NCBI GenBank assembly: GCA_963770505.1
Contig: CAVYPR010000001.1
Span: forward strand, 62,001-126,000
Reading direction: 5' to 3'
Origin: CAVYPR01 sp963770505
GTDB taxonomy: Bacteria > Actinomycetota > Acidimicrobiia > Acidimicrobiales > RAAP-2
DNA length: 64,000 nt
Shown here: one piece after another, positions 27,496-35,777 of the stretch
Layout: the number at the start of each line of letters is the position of its first letter
Position numbering within the stretch: the first letter of the stretch is position 1
Notes under the pieces: model-generated
Told to the model about the DNA's origin: nothing
Database searches by the model: none
Seen by the model: only the letters and a program-made list of their open reading frames with translations
Position numbers and translations under genes: made by a program

Positions 27496-29091
27496 GTGCG
27501 ACTGCGAACCCTCCGGCAGCGCCTCCGTGCATCGAGCGCGGCGGGACTGCTCCCTCCCTTCGGCCTGGTGCTCGTGGCCCTCTTCGGGCTCCTGCCGTTC
27601 TTGGTCCTCGACGCCGCCCCCGCCGACGCGGCCATCCTGCCGCCGGGGAACCCCGCGGCCAACATCGCCCCCTCGTCGTCGAACTGGCTGACAGCCACCG
27701 ACACCGCCCGGGCCGACGAGGGCGTGGGGCCGCTTGGGATCAACGTGGCGGCCTTCGACGCCCTGAGCGTCCCCGAGCAGGTCTTCGTGCTCGTGAACCT
27801 CGAGCGCACCGGGCGCGGCGAGCCCCCGGTGGCCGCCCTCACCGCCCAGCTCGACGCCTACGCCCAGGCCGGGGCCCAGGGGAACACCGACCCCCAGCAC
27901 CCCGCTTCGCTCACCGGCGGCGCCCCCGTCTACCAGACCGGGGCCATCTGGGCCGGGGGGGCCTCGTCCACCCTGTTCGCCAACTACCTGTGGATGTACG
28001 AGGACGGCTGGGGGGGCTCGGCCACAGCCACCACCAACGCCGACTGCACCTCGCCGTCGGCCCCGGGCTGCTGGGCGCACCGCGACATCATCTTGAAGCA
28101 GTTCTCTTCGGCCTACTGCAACGGGGCCACACCGACGCTGTCGATGGGCGCGGCCGCCACCACAGGGACCGCCTCCTTGGCCGCCGTGGTGGTCTCGTCG
28201 TGCTCGGCGCCCGCCGACCCGGTCTACACCTGGGGGGAGGCTGAGGCGGCGCTCGGGGGAGATGGGCCCCCCGCCGCCGCCCCGGCCGCCCCGAGCACCC
28301 CGGCCTCGGGGTCCTCGCTCGTGAGCGAGAAGGAGCTCCTGGCGGCCTTCAGCCCCACAGCGGTGGTCGACATCGCCTCGTCGCCGGTGGGCCAGGGCTA
28401 CTGGCTGGCCGCCGCCGACGGCGCCGTCTACGGCTACGGCGACGCCCCGGTCTACGGCTCGATGCTGGGGGCGGGGCTTTCGGCCCCGATCGTGGGCATG
28501 GCGGCCACCCCGAGCGGCCACGGCTACTGGCTGGTGGGCGCCGACGGCGGGGTCTACGCCTTCGGCGACGCCGCCTTCTACGGCTCGACCGGGGCCATGC
28601 ACCTCAACGCCCCCATCGTGGGCATGGCCGCCACCCCCAGCGGCCACGGCTACTGGCTGGTGGGCTCGGACGGGGGGATCTTCAGCTTCGGCGACGCCGG
28701 CTTCTTCGGCTCGATGGGGGGCACGGCCCTCAACGCCCCGGTGGTGGCCATGACCGCCGACCCCCAGACCGGCGGCTACTGGCTGGTGGCCACCGACGGG
28801 GGGATCTTCAGCTTCGACGCCCCGTTCTCGGGCTCGACGGGCAACCTCACCCTGGCCGCCCCCATCGTGGGCATCCAGGGGTCCGAGAGCGGCCACGGCT
28901 ACCGCATGGACGCCACCGACGGCGGGGTCTTCAGCTTCTCGCTGCCCTATCTGGGCTCGATGGGCGGCCAGCCCATGGCCTCGCCGGTGCTGGGCATGGC
29001 GGCCGACCCCACCACCGGGGGCTACTGGGAGGTCTCCGCCGACGGCGGGGTCTTCAGCTTCGGCGCCCCCTACCTCGGCAGCGACGCCTAG
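27496..29091 (+). CDS. Secreted CAP-like domain protein with GYW repeats, riboswitch-controlled
   Basis: 531 residues from GTG with AAGGGGA upstream. Residues 1-45 are a signal peptide ending near 'PADAA'. Residues 70-230 resemble a CAP/SCP-type domain common in actinobacterial secreted proteins ('FDALSVPEQVFVLVNLERTG', 'HPASL', 'GCWAHRDIIL'), with cysteines that could pair. Seven GYW repeats (residues about 295-530) fill the C-terminus, e.g. 'GYWLVGADGGVYAFGDAAFYGS'. CAP proteins are extracellular with varied roles. The c-di-GMP riboswitch suggests a part in attachment or matrix formation. A GC-rich hairpin follows the stop. Confidence 0.8.
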   Translation: MRLRTLRQRLRASSAAGLLPPFGLVLVALFGLLPFLVLDAAPADAAILPPGNPAANIAPSSSNWLTATDTARADEGVGPLGINVAAFDALSVPEQVFVLVNLERTGRGEPPVAALTAQLDAYAQAGAQGNTDPQHPASLTGGAPVYQTGAIWAGGASSTLFANYLWMYEDGWGGSATATTNADCTSPSAPGCWAHRDIILKQFSSAYCNGATPTLSMGAAATTGTASLAAVVVSSCSAPADPVYTWGEAEAALGGDGPPAAAPAAPSTPASGSSLVSEKELLAAFSPTAVVDIASSPVGQGYWLAAADGAVYGYGDAPVYGSMLGAGLSAPIVGMAATPSGHGYWLVGADGGVYAFGDAAFYGSTGAMHLNAPIVGMAATPSGHGYWLVGSDGGIFSFGDAGFFGSMGGTALNAPVVAMTADPQTGGYWLVATDGGIFSFDAPFSGSTGNLTLAAPIVGIQGSESGHGYRMDATDGGVFSFSLPYLGSMGGQPMASPVLGMAADPTTGGYWEVSADGGVFSFGAPYLGSDA

Positions 29092-29157
29092 GACGAGATC
29101 GACGACCACACCACCGGCCCTGGGGAGGGTGTAGGAGGGAACCCCGGGCCCCTGCGG

Positions 29158-29199
29158 CGGGCGGGGCCGGCCACCGGAAGGGGGTGGCCGGTCCCGCCC
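29158..29199 (+). terminator. Hairpin terminator after the CAP/GYW gene
   Basis: GGGCGGGGCCGGCCACC pairs with GGTGGCCGGTCCCGCCC, with one G-U wobble and a short loop, about 70 bp after the stop codon. Confidence 0.6.
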
Positions 29200-29239
29200 C
29201 CTCACCACGGGGGGCGGGAGTGCGCCGGGACCTGCCGGG

Positions 29240-29245
29240 TAGCAT
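29240..29245 (+). promoter_or_regulatory. -10 element of a leaderless transcript
   Basis: TAGCAT is followed by 6 bases and the GTG at 29252. Confidence 0.5.
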
Positions 29246-29251
29246 CGCCGG

Positions 29252-30055
29252 GTGGGAACGGGGCGACCGATGCACGGGGCGCCGCTCTACTGGGTGGACG
29301 CCTTCGCCGAGCGACCCTTCTCCGGCAACCCCGCCGCCGTCTGCCTGCTCGAGGGGCCGGCCGAAGAGGGCTGGATGCAGGCGCTCGCCGCCGAGATGGG
29401 CATCTCGGAGACTGCCTTCCTCTGGCCGGAGGCAGGCCTCCTCTCGCTCCGCTGGTTCACCCCGACGAGCGAGGTCGACCTGTGCGGCCACGCCACGGTG
29501 GCCGCCGCCCACGCCCTGCGGGCGGCGGGCCGGGCGGCCGACGGGGAGACGATCTCCTTCGTCACCCGCAGCGGGGTCCTCGGTGCCCGCCTCGATGGGG
29601 ATCTAATCGAGCTCGACCTGCCGGCCGAGCAGGCCGTCGAGGTGCCGCTGCCCGAAGCGCTGTCGGGGCTGGCGGCGGTGGCGTCGGCCCGCGGACGCGG
29701 GGGGCTCCTGGTCGAGCTGGCCGACGCCGACGCGGTGCGCCTGGTTGTGGTCGACCTCGCCGCGCTGGTCACCCTCGACGTCCGGGCGCTCTACGTCACC
29801 GCCGTCGCCGGTGAGGGGGCCGACTACGTGCTGCGGGTCTTCGCTCCGGCCGTGGGGATCGACGAGGACCCGGTGACCGGGTCGGCCCAGTGTCTGCTCG
29901 GGCCCTACTGGGCCGACCGACTCGGGCGCACCACCCTTGGGGCGGCCCAGCTCTCGGCGCGGGGCGGGCGGCTGACGGTGACCGTGCGGGGTGAGCGGGT
30001 CATGGTGGCGGGCCGGGCCTTCACCGTCGTCGAGGGACGGGTGGCCCTGCCGTGA
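29252..30055 (+). CDS. PhzF family epimerase/isomerase-like protein
   Basis: 267 residues. PhzF motifs are clear: 'VDAFAERPFSGNPAAVC' near the start, the catalytic-Glu motif 'ISETAF', 'RWFTPTSEVDLCGHAT', 'GIDEDPVTGSAQCLLGPYW' and 'LSARGG'. PhzF in phenazine synthesis isomerises trans-2,3-dihydro-3-hydroxyanthranilate. Most relatives outside phenazine clusters have unknown substrates, and no other phenazine gene is visible here, so no symbol is given. The protein is cytoplasmic. The start is fixed by the TAGCAT element. The NUDIX gene follows 56 bp later. Confidence 0.85.
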   Translation: MGTGRPMHGAPLYWVDAFAERPFSGNPAAVCLLEGPAEEGWMQALAAEMGISETAFLWPEAGLLSLRWFTPTSEVDLCGHATVAAAHALRAAGRAADGETISFVTRSGVLGARLDGDLIELDLPAEQAVEVPLPEALSGLAAVASARGRGGLLVELADADAVRLVVVDLAALVTLDVRALYVTAVAGEGADYVLRVFAPAVGIDEDPVTGSAQCLLGPYWADRLGRTTLGAAQLSARGGRLTVTVRGERVMVAGRAFTVVEGRVALP

Positions 30056-30111
30056 AGCCGGCCACCGCGCTCGGGGTCGGTCCGGCGTCGTGGTGTGGTA
30101 AGGATGCCCAC

Positions 30112-30711
30112 GTGGACCCGGATCCCGCCGTCGGCGCCGACCGGCGTTCCGCCGGTTCCCTCCGCCGGCGCGTCTTCGACCACCCCGCCTCCGACGCCCG
30201 CGAGGCGGCCTCCAAGGCGAGGTTCCTCGAGGAGCTGGCGCGCCTCGCCGACCCGTGCGACGCCGCGGCCGACCCGGTGCACGTCACCGCCTCGGCGGTG
30301 GTGGCTGGCCGGCGGGGGACGGTCCTGCACCTGCATCGCCGGATGGGCCGCTGGATGCAGCCGGGCGGCCACGTCGAACCCGGCGAGGAGCCGGCCGCCG
30401 CCGCCCGGCGCGAAGCCATCGAGGAGACCGGGCTCGCGGTGGTCCATCCGCCGGACGGCCCGATCCTGGTGAACCTCGACGTCCACGCCGCCATGGACGG
30501 CCACACCCACCTCGACCTGCGCTACCTGCTGCTCGGTCCCGACACCGACCCGTGCCCGCCTCCCGGTGAGAGCCAGCAGGTCAAGTGGTTCACCTGGGCC
30601 GAGGCCGAGGCCAGGGCCGACGAGGCGCTGGTGGGTGCGCTGAGGTCCGGCCGGGAGCTTTGGGACCGTTCGGCGGCGCGCTGGGCGGCCGACGAGGGGC
30701 GGCCCGCGTGA
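30112..30711 (+). CDS. NUDIX hydrolase
   Basis: 199 residues. The complete Nudix box is present ('GGHVEPGEEPAAAARREAIEETG', matching Gx5Ex7REUxEExGU), preceded by 'VVAGRRGTVLHLHRRMGRWMQPGG'. Such enzymes hydrolyse nucleoside diphosphates linked to another moiety. The GTG at 30112 is preferred because AAGGA lies 7 bases upstream; an alternative GTG at 30052 overlaps the PhzF stop. Its TGA overlaps the GTG of the next gene, so the two are translationally coupled. Confidence 0.85.
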   Translation: MDPDPAVGADRRSAGSLRRRVFDHPASDAREAASKARFLEELARLADPCDAAADPVHVTASAVVAGRRGTVLHLHRRMGRWMQPGGHVEPGEEPAAAARREAIEETGLAVVHPPDGPILVNLDVHAAMDGHTHLDLRYLLLGPDTDPCPPPGESQQVKWFTWAEAEARADEALVGALRSGRELWDRSAARWAADEGRPA

Positions 30712-31505
30712 GCGAGGCACCGGCCACGCCACCGCAAGGAGCTAGTGGTGCCGCCGACCCGATGGCGGTCCTCCTCGCCGTCCAGGACCTGGACACGACC
30801 ATCGCCCAGCTCAAGCACCGGCGGGAATCCTTGGAGGAGAGGCGCCGGCTGTTGGAGGTGGAAGGAGCGCTGGCCGCGCTGGCCACGGAGTCGGCCGCTC
30901 TCGGGGTCCGTCGCCAGGAGCTCCAGGGGCGCCAGGCCGAGCTGGAGGAGCAGATCGGTGCGCTTACCTCCAGGCGCCAGGCCATCGAGCAACGCATGCT
31001 CGCCGACCGCAACTCGGCGGCGCGCGACCTCCAGGCGATGGACGCCGAGACCCATCACCTGGACGAGCGCCGGGCCGAGCTCGAGGATGTCGAGCTGGCG
31101 GTGATGGAGGAGCAGGAACCAGTCGACGTCGAGCTGGCCCGCCTGGCCGAGCAGCGGGCGCAGCTCGAGGGCGCGGCCGAGTCCCTGCGGGCCGCCGTGG
31201 CCGCGGCCGACGTCGCCGTGGCCGCCGAGCTGTCCGCTCTCGAGGCCTCCCGGTCGCTCGAGGCGGCCCGCCTCCCCGCCGACCTGTTCGAGCGCTACGA
31301 AACCCTCCGGGCCCGGCTGGGCGGGGTGGGCGCGGCCCGACTGGTGGGCAACCGCTGCGACGGGTGCCATCTGGAGTTGCCGTCGGCCGAGGTGGACCGC
31401 ATCCGCCACCTCCCGGCCGCCGACGTGGTCACCTGCGACCAATGCGGGCGCATCCTCGTGCGGGCGTCGGGACCGTCCGGCGGTCCCGCCCCAGCCGCCA
31501 GCTGA
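30708..31505 (+). CDS. Coiled-coil protein with C4-type zinc ribbon
   Basis: 265 residues. Residues 15-195 are a long, highly charged coiled coil ('LKHRRESLEERRRLLEVEGAL' and onward). The C-terminus has a zinc ribbon, CDGCH...CDQCG, followed by 'RILVR'. This architecture belongs to the C4-type zinc-ribbon family found across actinobacteria next to RNase H/phosphatase genes. The molecular function is unsettled. The start overlaps the NUDIX stop (GTGA), and the histidine phosphatase begins 4 bases after its stop, forming a three-gene operon. Confidence 0.8.
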   Translation: MSEAPATPPQGASGAADPMAVLLAVQDLDTTIAQLKHRRESLEERRRLLEVEGALAALATESAALGVRRQELQGRQAELEEQIGALTSRRQAIEQRMLADRNSAARDLQAMDAETHHLDERRAELEDVELAVMEEQEPVDVELARLAEQRAQLEGAAESLRAAVAAADVAVAAELSALEASRSLEAARLPADLFERYETLRARLGGVGAARLVGNRCDGCHLELPSAEVDRIRHLPAADVVTCDQCGRILVRASGPSGGPAPAAS

Positions 31506-31508
31506 ACG

Positions 31509-32093
31509 GTGCTCGTCCTGGTCCGCCACGGTGAGGCCACCGGTAACGCGGCACGCCTCCTCCTCGGGCGGACCGACGCCCCACTGACCGAGGTCGGGCG
31601 GGCCCAGGCCGCGGCGGTCGGCGCCAGGCTGGGCCACGTCCGCCGCCTGGTCTCGAGCCCGCTGCGCCGTGCCGTCGACACCGGCGGGGCGCTCGGGCTC
31701 GACCTGCCGGTGGAGGTCGACGAGCGCTGGGTGGAGGTCGACTACGGGGAACTCGAGGGCGTGGCCGTCGGCGACGTCCCGGCCGAGACCTGGCGCCGGT
31801 GGCGCTCGGACCTCGACTTCCGGCCCCCGGGGGGAGAGACGCTGCGCGAGGTGGGGAGGCGGGTGCGCGAGGCGTGCGAGGAGCTGCTGGCCACGGAGGG
31901 GGCGGGGGCCCGAGCCGGCGACGGCGACGTGGTGGTGGTCAGCCACGTCTCTCCCATCAAGGCCGCGGTGGCCTGGGCCCTGGGGTCCGGCGACGAGCTG
32001 GCCTGGCGGCTCCACCTCTCGAACGGGTCGATCACCCGCGTCCGGTGGGGTCCCGGCGTCCCGGTCGTCGAGGGCTACAACCTGGTCCCCTGA
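31509..32093 (+). CDS. Histidine phosphatase family protein
   Basis: 194 residues. 'LVLVRHGEATGNAARLLLGRTDAPLTEVG' gives the RHGE phosphohistidine motif. 'VSSPLRRAVDT', the Glu-containing 'VDYGELEG' and the second active-site His in 'VVVVSHVSPIKAAV' complete the fold. In relatives this domain is fused to RNase H and acts as an alpha-ribazole phosphatase-like enzyme; here it stands alone. It is the third gene of the NUDIX/zinc-ribbon operon. Confidence 0.85.
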   Translation: MLVLVRHGEATGNAARLLLGRTDAPLTEVGRAQAAAVGARLGHVRRLVSSPLRRAVDTGGALGLDLPVEVDERWVEVDYGELEGVAVGDVPAETWRRWRSDLDFRPPGGETLREVGRRVREACEELLATEGAGARAGDGDVVVVSHVSPIKAAVAWALGSGDELAWRLHLSNGSITRVRWGPGVPVVEGYNLVP

Positions 32094-32112
32094 TCCGCCG
32101 CCGGACCCCTGC

Positions 32113-32175
32113 GCCCACCTGGAGGCCCACCTGGCGGCCCACCTGGCGGCCCATCTGGCGGCCCATCTGGCGGCC
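32113..32175 (+). repeat. 12-bp minisatellite
   Basis: Five tandem copies of a unit close to GGCCCACCTGGC (later copies have CATCTGG) lie between the phosphatase stop and the DUF2889 start. Nothing suggests coding use. Confidence 0.8.
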
Positions 32176-32202
32176 AGGGTGCGACCCGGCCAAGATCGCC
32201 CG

Positions 32203-32868
32203 ATGGCCACCGACCCCCCCGCCACCGACCCCCCCGCACCGGCCCCCGCCCGAGACGGCGGTGACCACGGGGTCCCCACCCACCGCCGACACATCGATCT
32301 CGACGTCTTCGAGCACGACGGGGAGTTCGAGGTGGTCGGGAGGCTGCGGGACGAGCGCCCCTGGGCGGCGGGGTCCGGCCACGTCGAGCACGTCCACGAC
32401 ATGGAGCTGGCGGTGACGGTTCGTCGCTCCGACCTCACCATCACCGCGGCCCGGGCGCGGATGCGCCGGTTCCCCCACCACGAGTGCCCCGAGATCGAGG
32501 ACGCCTTCTCGGGCCTCGTCGGGCTCTGCGTGACCCGCGGCTACTCGAGGGCGGTCCAGGAGCGGTTCGGCCGCTCACTGGGCTGCGCCCACCTCGAGCT
32601 GCTGGCCCGCATGGTGGGACCGGCAGTGGTCCAAGCCATTCCGTCGTCGGCCCTTCGCCACCAGGGGTTCGAGGAGGCCGGGTCGATGCTGGCCGGGGCC
32701 GGTGCCACCTGGCTGTCGGACACCTGCCACGTGTGGCGCGACGGCGGACCGGGCCCGGCCAAGCTGGCCGTCGGCTGGCGGCCGGGGTCGACCGCCTACC
32801 CCGCACCCTCCGTCGAAGAGCTCTCGGCCGGGCACGGCGGCGACCCAGCAGCACCGGGGAACCGGTGA
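32203..32868 (+). CDS. DUF2889 family protein
   Basis: 221 residues from ATG. After a proline-rich head, residues 25-200 match DUF2889: 'RRHIDLDVFEHDGEFEVVGRL', 'DMELAVTVRRSDLTI', 'FPHHECPEIEDAFSGLVG' and 'GCAHLELLARMVGP'. The function of the family is unknown. Conserved His and Cys residues ('HHECP', 'GCAHL') could bind a metal. No good partner gene is evident; it is followed 54 bp later by a leaderless oxidoreductase gene. Confidence 0.75.
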   Translation: MATDPPATDPPAPAPARDGGDHGVPTHRRHIDLDVFEHDGEFEVVGRLRDERPWAAGSGHVEHVHDMELAVTVRRSDLTITAARARMRRFPHHECPEIEDAFSGLVGLCVTRGYSRAVQERFGRSLGCAHLELLARMVGPAVVQAIPSSALRHQGFEEAGSMLAGAGATWLSDTCHVWRDGGPGPAKLAVGWRPGSTAYPAPSVEELSAGHGGDPAAPGNR

Positions 32869-32909
32869 GGGCGCGTCCGGCGGACAGCTCGCCGCGGCCG
32901 GCCGTGAGG

Positions 32910-32915
32910 TAGCGT
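32910..32915 (+). promoter_or_regulatory. -10 element of a leaderless transcript
   Basis: TAGCGT is followed by 7 bases and the GTG at 32923. Confidence 0.5.
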
Positions 32916-32922
32916 CCGCTCC

Positions 32923-34074
32923 GTGCGGGTGGTCGTGCTCGGTGCGGGGTTCGGCGGTCTCGAGGTGACCACGGCGGTGGCCCGGGAGCTTGGCGACGAG
33001 GCCGACGTCGTGCTCATCGACCGCAGTCCCGAGTTCGTCTTCGGGTTCTCCAAGCTCGACGTGATGTTCGGCCATGCCCGTGCCGACGCCGTCCGCCACC
33101 CCTACCGAGAGCAACTGGCCAAGGGGTGCCGCTTCGTCCAGGCCACCGTGGAGTCCATCGAGCCGCGCACCCGGCACGTCGAGACCACCGCCGGGCCGTT
33201 CGACGCCGATGTGCTGGTGGTCGCCCTCGGGGCCGACGTCGACCCCGGGGCCACGCCGGGCCTTGTTGAGGGGGGCCACGAGTTCTACACGGTGGAGGGG
33301 GCGTTCGCCCTTCGTGAGGTGCTGGAGGGGTTCGAGGGCGGCCGGGTGGTCGTGGGCGTGACCTCGACGCCGTTCAAGTGCCCGCCGGCGCCCAGCGAGG
33401 CCGCGCTCCTGACCGACGCGTTCCTGCGGGACCGGGGACGCAGGGACCGCTCGGAGGTCGCCCTGGTCATGCCCCTGCCGGTCCCCATCCCCCCCTCGCC
33501 CGAGGCCTCTCGGGCCCTGCTCGGCACCTTCGCCGAGCAGGGGATCGAGTGGCACCCCGGCCGGGCGGTCTCCTCCCTCGATCACGGCCGGCGCACGGCG
33601 GTGCTCGACGACGGCAGCACCATGGACTACGACCTGTTCCTGGGCGTGCCCCGGCACCGGGCCCCGGCCGTGGTGGTCGAGGCGGGCATGACCGTAGACG
33701 GGTGGGTCCCGGTCAACCCGCGCACCCTCGAGACCGACTTCCCGGGGGTCTTCGCCGTGGGCGACGTCACCAGCGCCGGCACGCCCAAGGCCGGGGTGTT
33801 CGCCGAGGGGCACGCCACCGTGGTGGCCGACGCCATCGGGGCCCTGGCCCGGGGGGCGTCGAGCGCCGCCGAGTACGACGGGCGGGGGACCTGCTACGTG
33901 GAGTTCGGCCACGGGCGGACCGGGCGGGTCGAGGTGGCCTTCGTGCCCGGCCAGGCCCCGGTCGGCAGCTTCGAGGAGCCGTCCCTGGCCCTCTCGGCCG
34001 ACAAGCTCGAGTTCGGGTCCTCGAGGGTGTCGCGCTGGTTCGGCCGCACGTGGGCAGGGGCCGGCCGGACATAG
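32923..34074 (+). CDS. FAD-dependent oxidoreductase, sulfide:quinone reductase-like
   Basis: 383 residues. The N-terminal Rossmann motif 'VVVLGAGFGGLEVTTAVAREL' binds FAD. 'DADVLVVALGADVDP' and 'NPRTLETDFPGVFAVGDVTS' are the second and third FAD motifs of the NADH:flavin oxidoreductase/SQR family. 'STPFKCPPAPSEAALL' provides the cysteine found in SQR-like members. SQR enzymes pass electrons from sulfide to quinone at the membrane. With only one or two of the usual cysteines recognisable, a more general flavoprotein role is possible. The start is fixed by the TAGCGT element. Confidence 0.75.
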   Translation: MRVVVLGAGFGGLEVTTAVARELGDEADVVLIDRSPEFVFGFSKLDVMFGHARADAVRHPYREQLAKGCRFVQATVESIEPRTRHVETTAGPFDADVLVVALGADVDPGATPGLVEGGHEFYTVEGAFALREVLEGFEGGRVVVGVTSTPFKCPPAPSEAALLTDAFLRDRGRRDRSEVALVMPLPVPIPPSPEASRALLGTFAEQGIEWHPGRAVSSLDHGRRTAVLDDGSTMDYDLFLGVPRHRAPAVVVEAGMTVDGWVPVNPRTLETDFPGVFAVGDVTSAGTPKAGVFAEGHATVVADAIGALARGASSAAEYDGRGTCYVEFGHGRTGRVEVAFVPGQAPVGSFEEPSLALSADKLEFGSSRVSRWFGRTWAGAGRT

Positions 34075-34094
34075 GACCCGCCCGCCGGCGGCTC

Positions 34095-34100
34095 TACGAT
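34095..34100 (+). promoter_or_regulatory. -10 element of a leaderless transcript
   Basis: TACGAT is followed by 6 bases and the GTG at 34107. Confidence 0.5.
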
Positions 34101-34106
34101 GGGCCG

Positions 34107-34664
34107 GTGGGACTGGCGCCCGAGGCGGTGACGGATCGGCACCGCAGGGCCTGCTCGGGATTCGGCGCCGTGGTCGATCGGGTGGGGGATCGCTGGGACC
34201 GGCCGTCACCGTGCCCGGAGTGGGACGCCCGCGGGGTGCTCGAGCACGTGATCGGCTTCCATGACGTCCTCCTGCTCGTGCCGCTCGGCGCCAAGCCCAC
34301 CCGCTCCCGGGCCGACCCGGTGGCCAGGTGGGCGGTGACGCTGGAGGCGATCCTCTGGGTGCTTGGACCCGAGGGCCCCGAGCCCGGACCCCCCGCCGCC
34401 GACGCGCCCAGCTTCTCGAAGCTGCTGCCCATGCTCACCGCCGACGTCCTGGTGCACAGCTGGGACCTCTCTCGATCCGTCGGCGCCGAGGTCGTGCTCG
34501 ACGCCGACCTCTGCGAGGCGGCCCTGGAAGGGGCCCGGGGGAGTGAGGAGGCGCGCGCCGCCTCGGGGATGTTCGGCCCCCCGATCGGAGTGGCCGAGGG
34601 GTCCGACGCCCAGACACGCCTCGTGGCCTTGATGGGAAGGGACCCCTCGTGGGGGCGGGCCTGA
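34107..34664 (+). CDS. Mycothiol-dependent maleylpyruvate isomerase-like (TIGR03086) protein
   Basis: 185 residues. 'PSPCPEWDARGVLEHVIGFHDVL' is the first metal-binding helix of the DinB/MDMPI fold, and 'LTADVLVHSWDLSRSVG' carries the third metal-ligand His with the conserved 'HxWDL' pattern. Members of this actinobacterial family are thought to use mycothiol in isomerisation or conjugation of small molecules. The GTG start is set by the TACGAT element. It is convergent with the haloalkane dehalogenase. Confidence 0.75.
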   Translation: MGLAPEAVTDRHRRACSGFGAVVDRVGDRWDRPSPCPEWDARGVLEHVIGFHDVLLLVPLGAKPTRSRADPVARWAVTLEAILWVLGPEGPEPGPPAADAPSFSKLLPMLTADVLVHSWDLSRSVGAEVVLDADLCEAALEGARGSEEARAASGMFGPPIGVAEGSDAQTRLVALMGRDPSWGRA

Positions 34665-34698
34665 GCGAGGAGCCGACCGCCGGCCACCGCGCCTCGAT

Positions 34699-35628
34699 TC
34701 AGGCTCCGGTGGTCCTCTCGATGAAGTCGACCACCACCGCGGCCAGCTCCTCTCCCCGATCCTCCTGGAGGAAGTGACCGGCACCGGAGAGGGTGGTGTG
34801 GGGCTGGCCCGAGGCGCCGGGGATCTCCTCTTTGAACCGGCCGTCGGTGCCCGAGAAGATGGGGTCCGAGTCGCTGAAGGCGCACAGGAACGGCCGTTGG
34901 AACGAGCGCAGGAACTCCCAGGCGCGGCGGTTGTCGGCGGCGGCGGGATCGTCGGGGGCAGTGGGGACGAGCATCGGGAACTGCCGGGCTCCGGCCAGGT
35001 AGCGCTCGTCGGGGTAGGGGGCGTCGTAGGCGGCGGCGACGTCGGGCGAGAGGTCGGTGACCGTGCCCATGTCGACGATGGCCCCGGCCGAGAAGTCCGG
35101 GACCTCCTGGGAGAACCGCTGCCAGTTGAAGAAGGCCTTGCCGACCTGGACGTCGCCCAGCGGGAATCCGGTGTTGGCCGCCACCACCCGACGGAAGCGC
35201 CCGGGGTGGGCGGCCACCAGCCGCAGGCCCAGGAGCCCGCCCCAGTCCTGGCAGACCAGGGTGACGGCGTCCAGGCCCAGCCGGTCGAAGAGAGCCTCGC
35301 GCAGCCACTCGGTGTGACGCGCGTAGGTGTAGTCGGCGCGGTCGGCCGGCTTGTCCGAGCGCCCGAACCCCACCAGGTCGACGGCGATCACCCGGTGGCC
35401 GGCCGCCGCCAGCGGGGGGACCATCTTGCGGTAGAGGTAGGACCAGGTGGGTTCGCCGTGGAGCAGGACCACGGTCTCGGCGGCGTCGGGCGGCCCCTCG
35501 TCGAGGTGGTGGACCCGGATGGGGGGCCCGCCGGCGGGGTCGCCGTTGGCCGCCTCGATGTAGTGGGGCTCGAAGTCGTAGCCGACCAGGCCTTCGAACC
35601 GCTCGGCCGGCGTGCGCAGGACCTGCAT
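34699..35628 (-). CDS. Haloalkane dehalogenase-like alpha/beta hydrolase (HLD-I type)
   Basis: 309 residues from ATG 35628. 'VVLLHGEPTWSYLYRKMVPPL' contains the oxyanion-hole HGEPTW. 'LVCQDWGGLLGLR' gives the nucleophile Asp and the halide-binding Trp. 'FFNWQRFSQ' supplies a cap-domain Trp. 'AFSDSDPIFSG' and 'SGAGHFLQEDRGEELA' complete the triad. Together these match subfamily I dehalogenases, which hydrolyse carbon-halogen bonds without cofactors. Genome-encoded members can have other physiological esters as substrates, so activity is inferred, not established. Confidence 0.8.
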   Translation of the reverse strand: MQVLRTPAERFEGLVGYDFEPHYIEAANGDPAGGPPIRVHHLDEGPPDAAETVVLLHGEPTWSYLYRKMVPPLAAAGHRVIAVDLVGFGRSDKPADRADYTYARHTEWLREALFDRLGLDAVTLVCQDWGGLLGLRLVAAHPGRFRRVVAANTGFPLGDVQVGKAFFNWQRFSQEVPDFSAGAIVDMGTVTDLSPDVAAAYDAPYPDERYLAGARQFPMLVPTAPDDPAAADNRRAWEFLRSFQRPFLCAFSDSDPIFSGTDGRFKEEIPGASGQPHTTLSGAGHFLQEDRGEELAAVVVDFIERTTGA

Positions 35629-35777
35629 CAGCCGGCCCCCGACCCGCGCCCGCCGCCCGATCCCACCCCAACCGCTCTCCTGGCCACCGCGCACCCCCTC
35701 CAGAGCACCGCCGGCACCACGCCGGTGGGCGTTGACCGCACGCTAGCCAGCCGGCCCCAGGTCGGCTGGGCGCCGGG

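Noticed and set aside
29252..30055. A phenazine biosynthesis locus
   Set aside because: Only a PhzF-like gene is present; no phzA-E or phzG homologues flank it.
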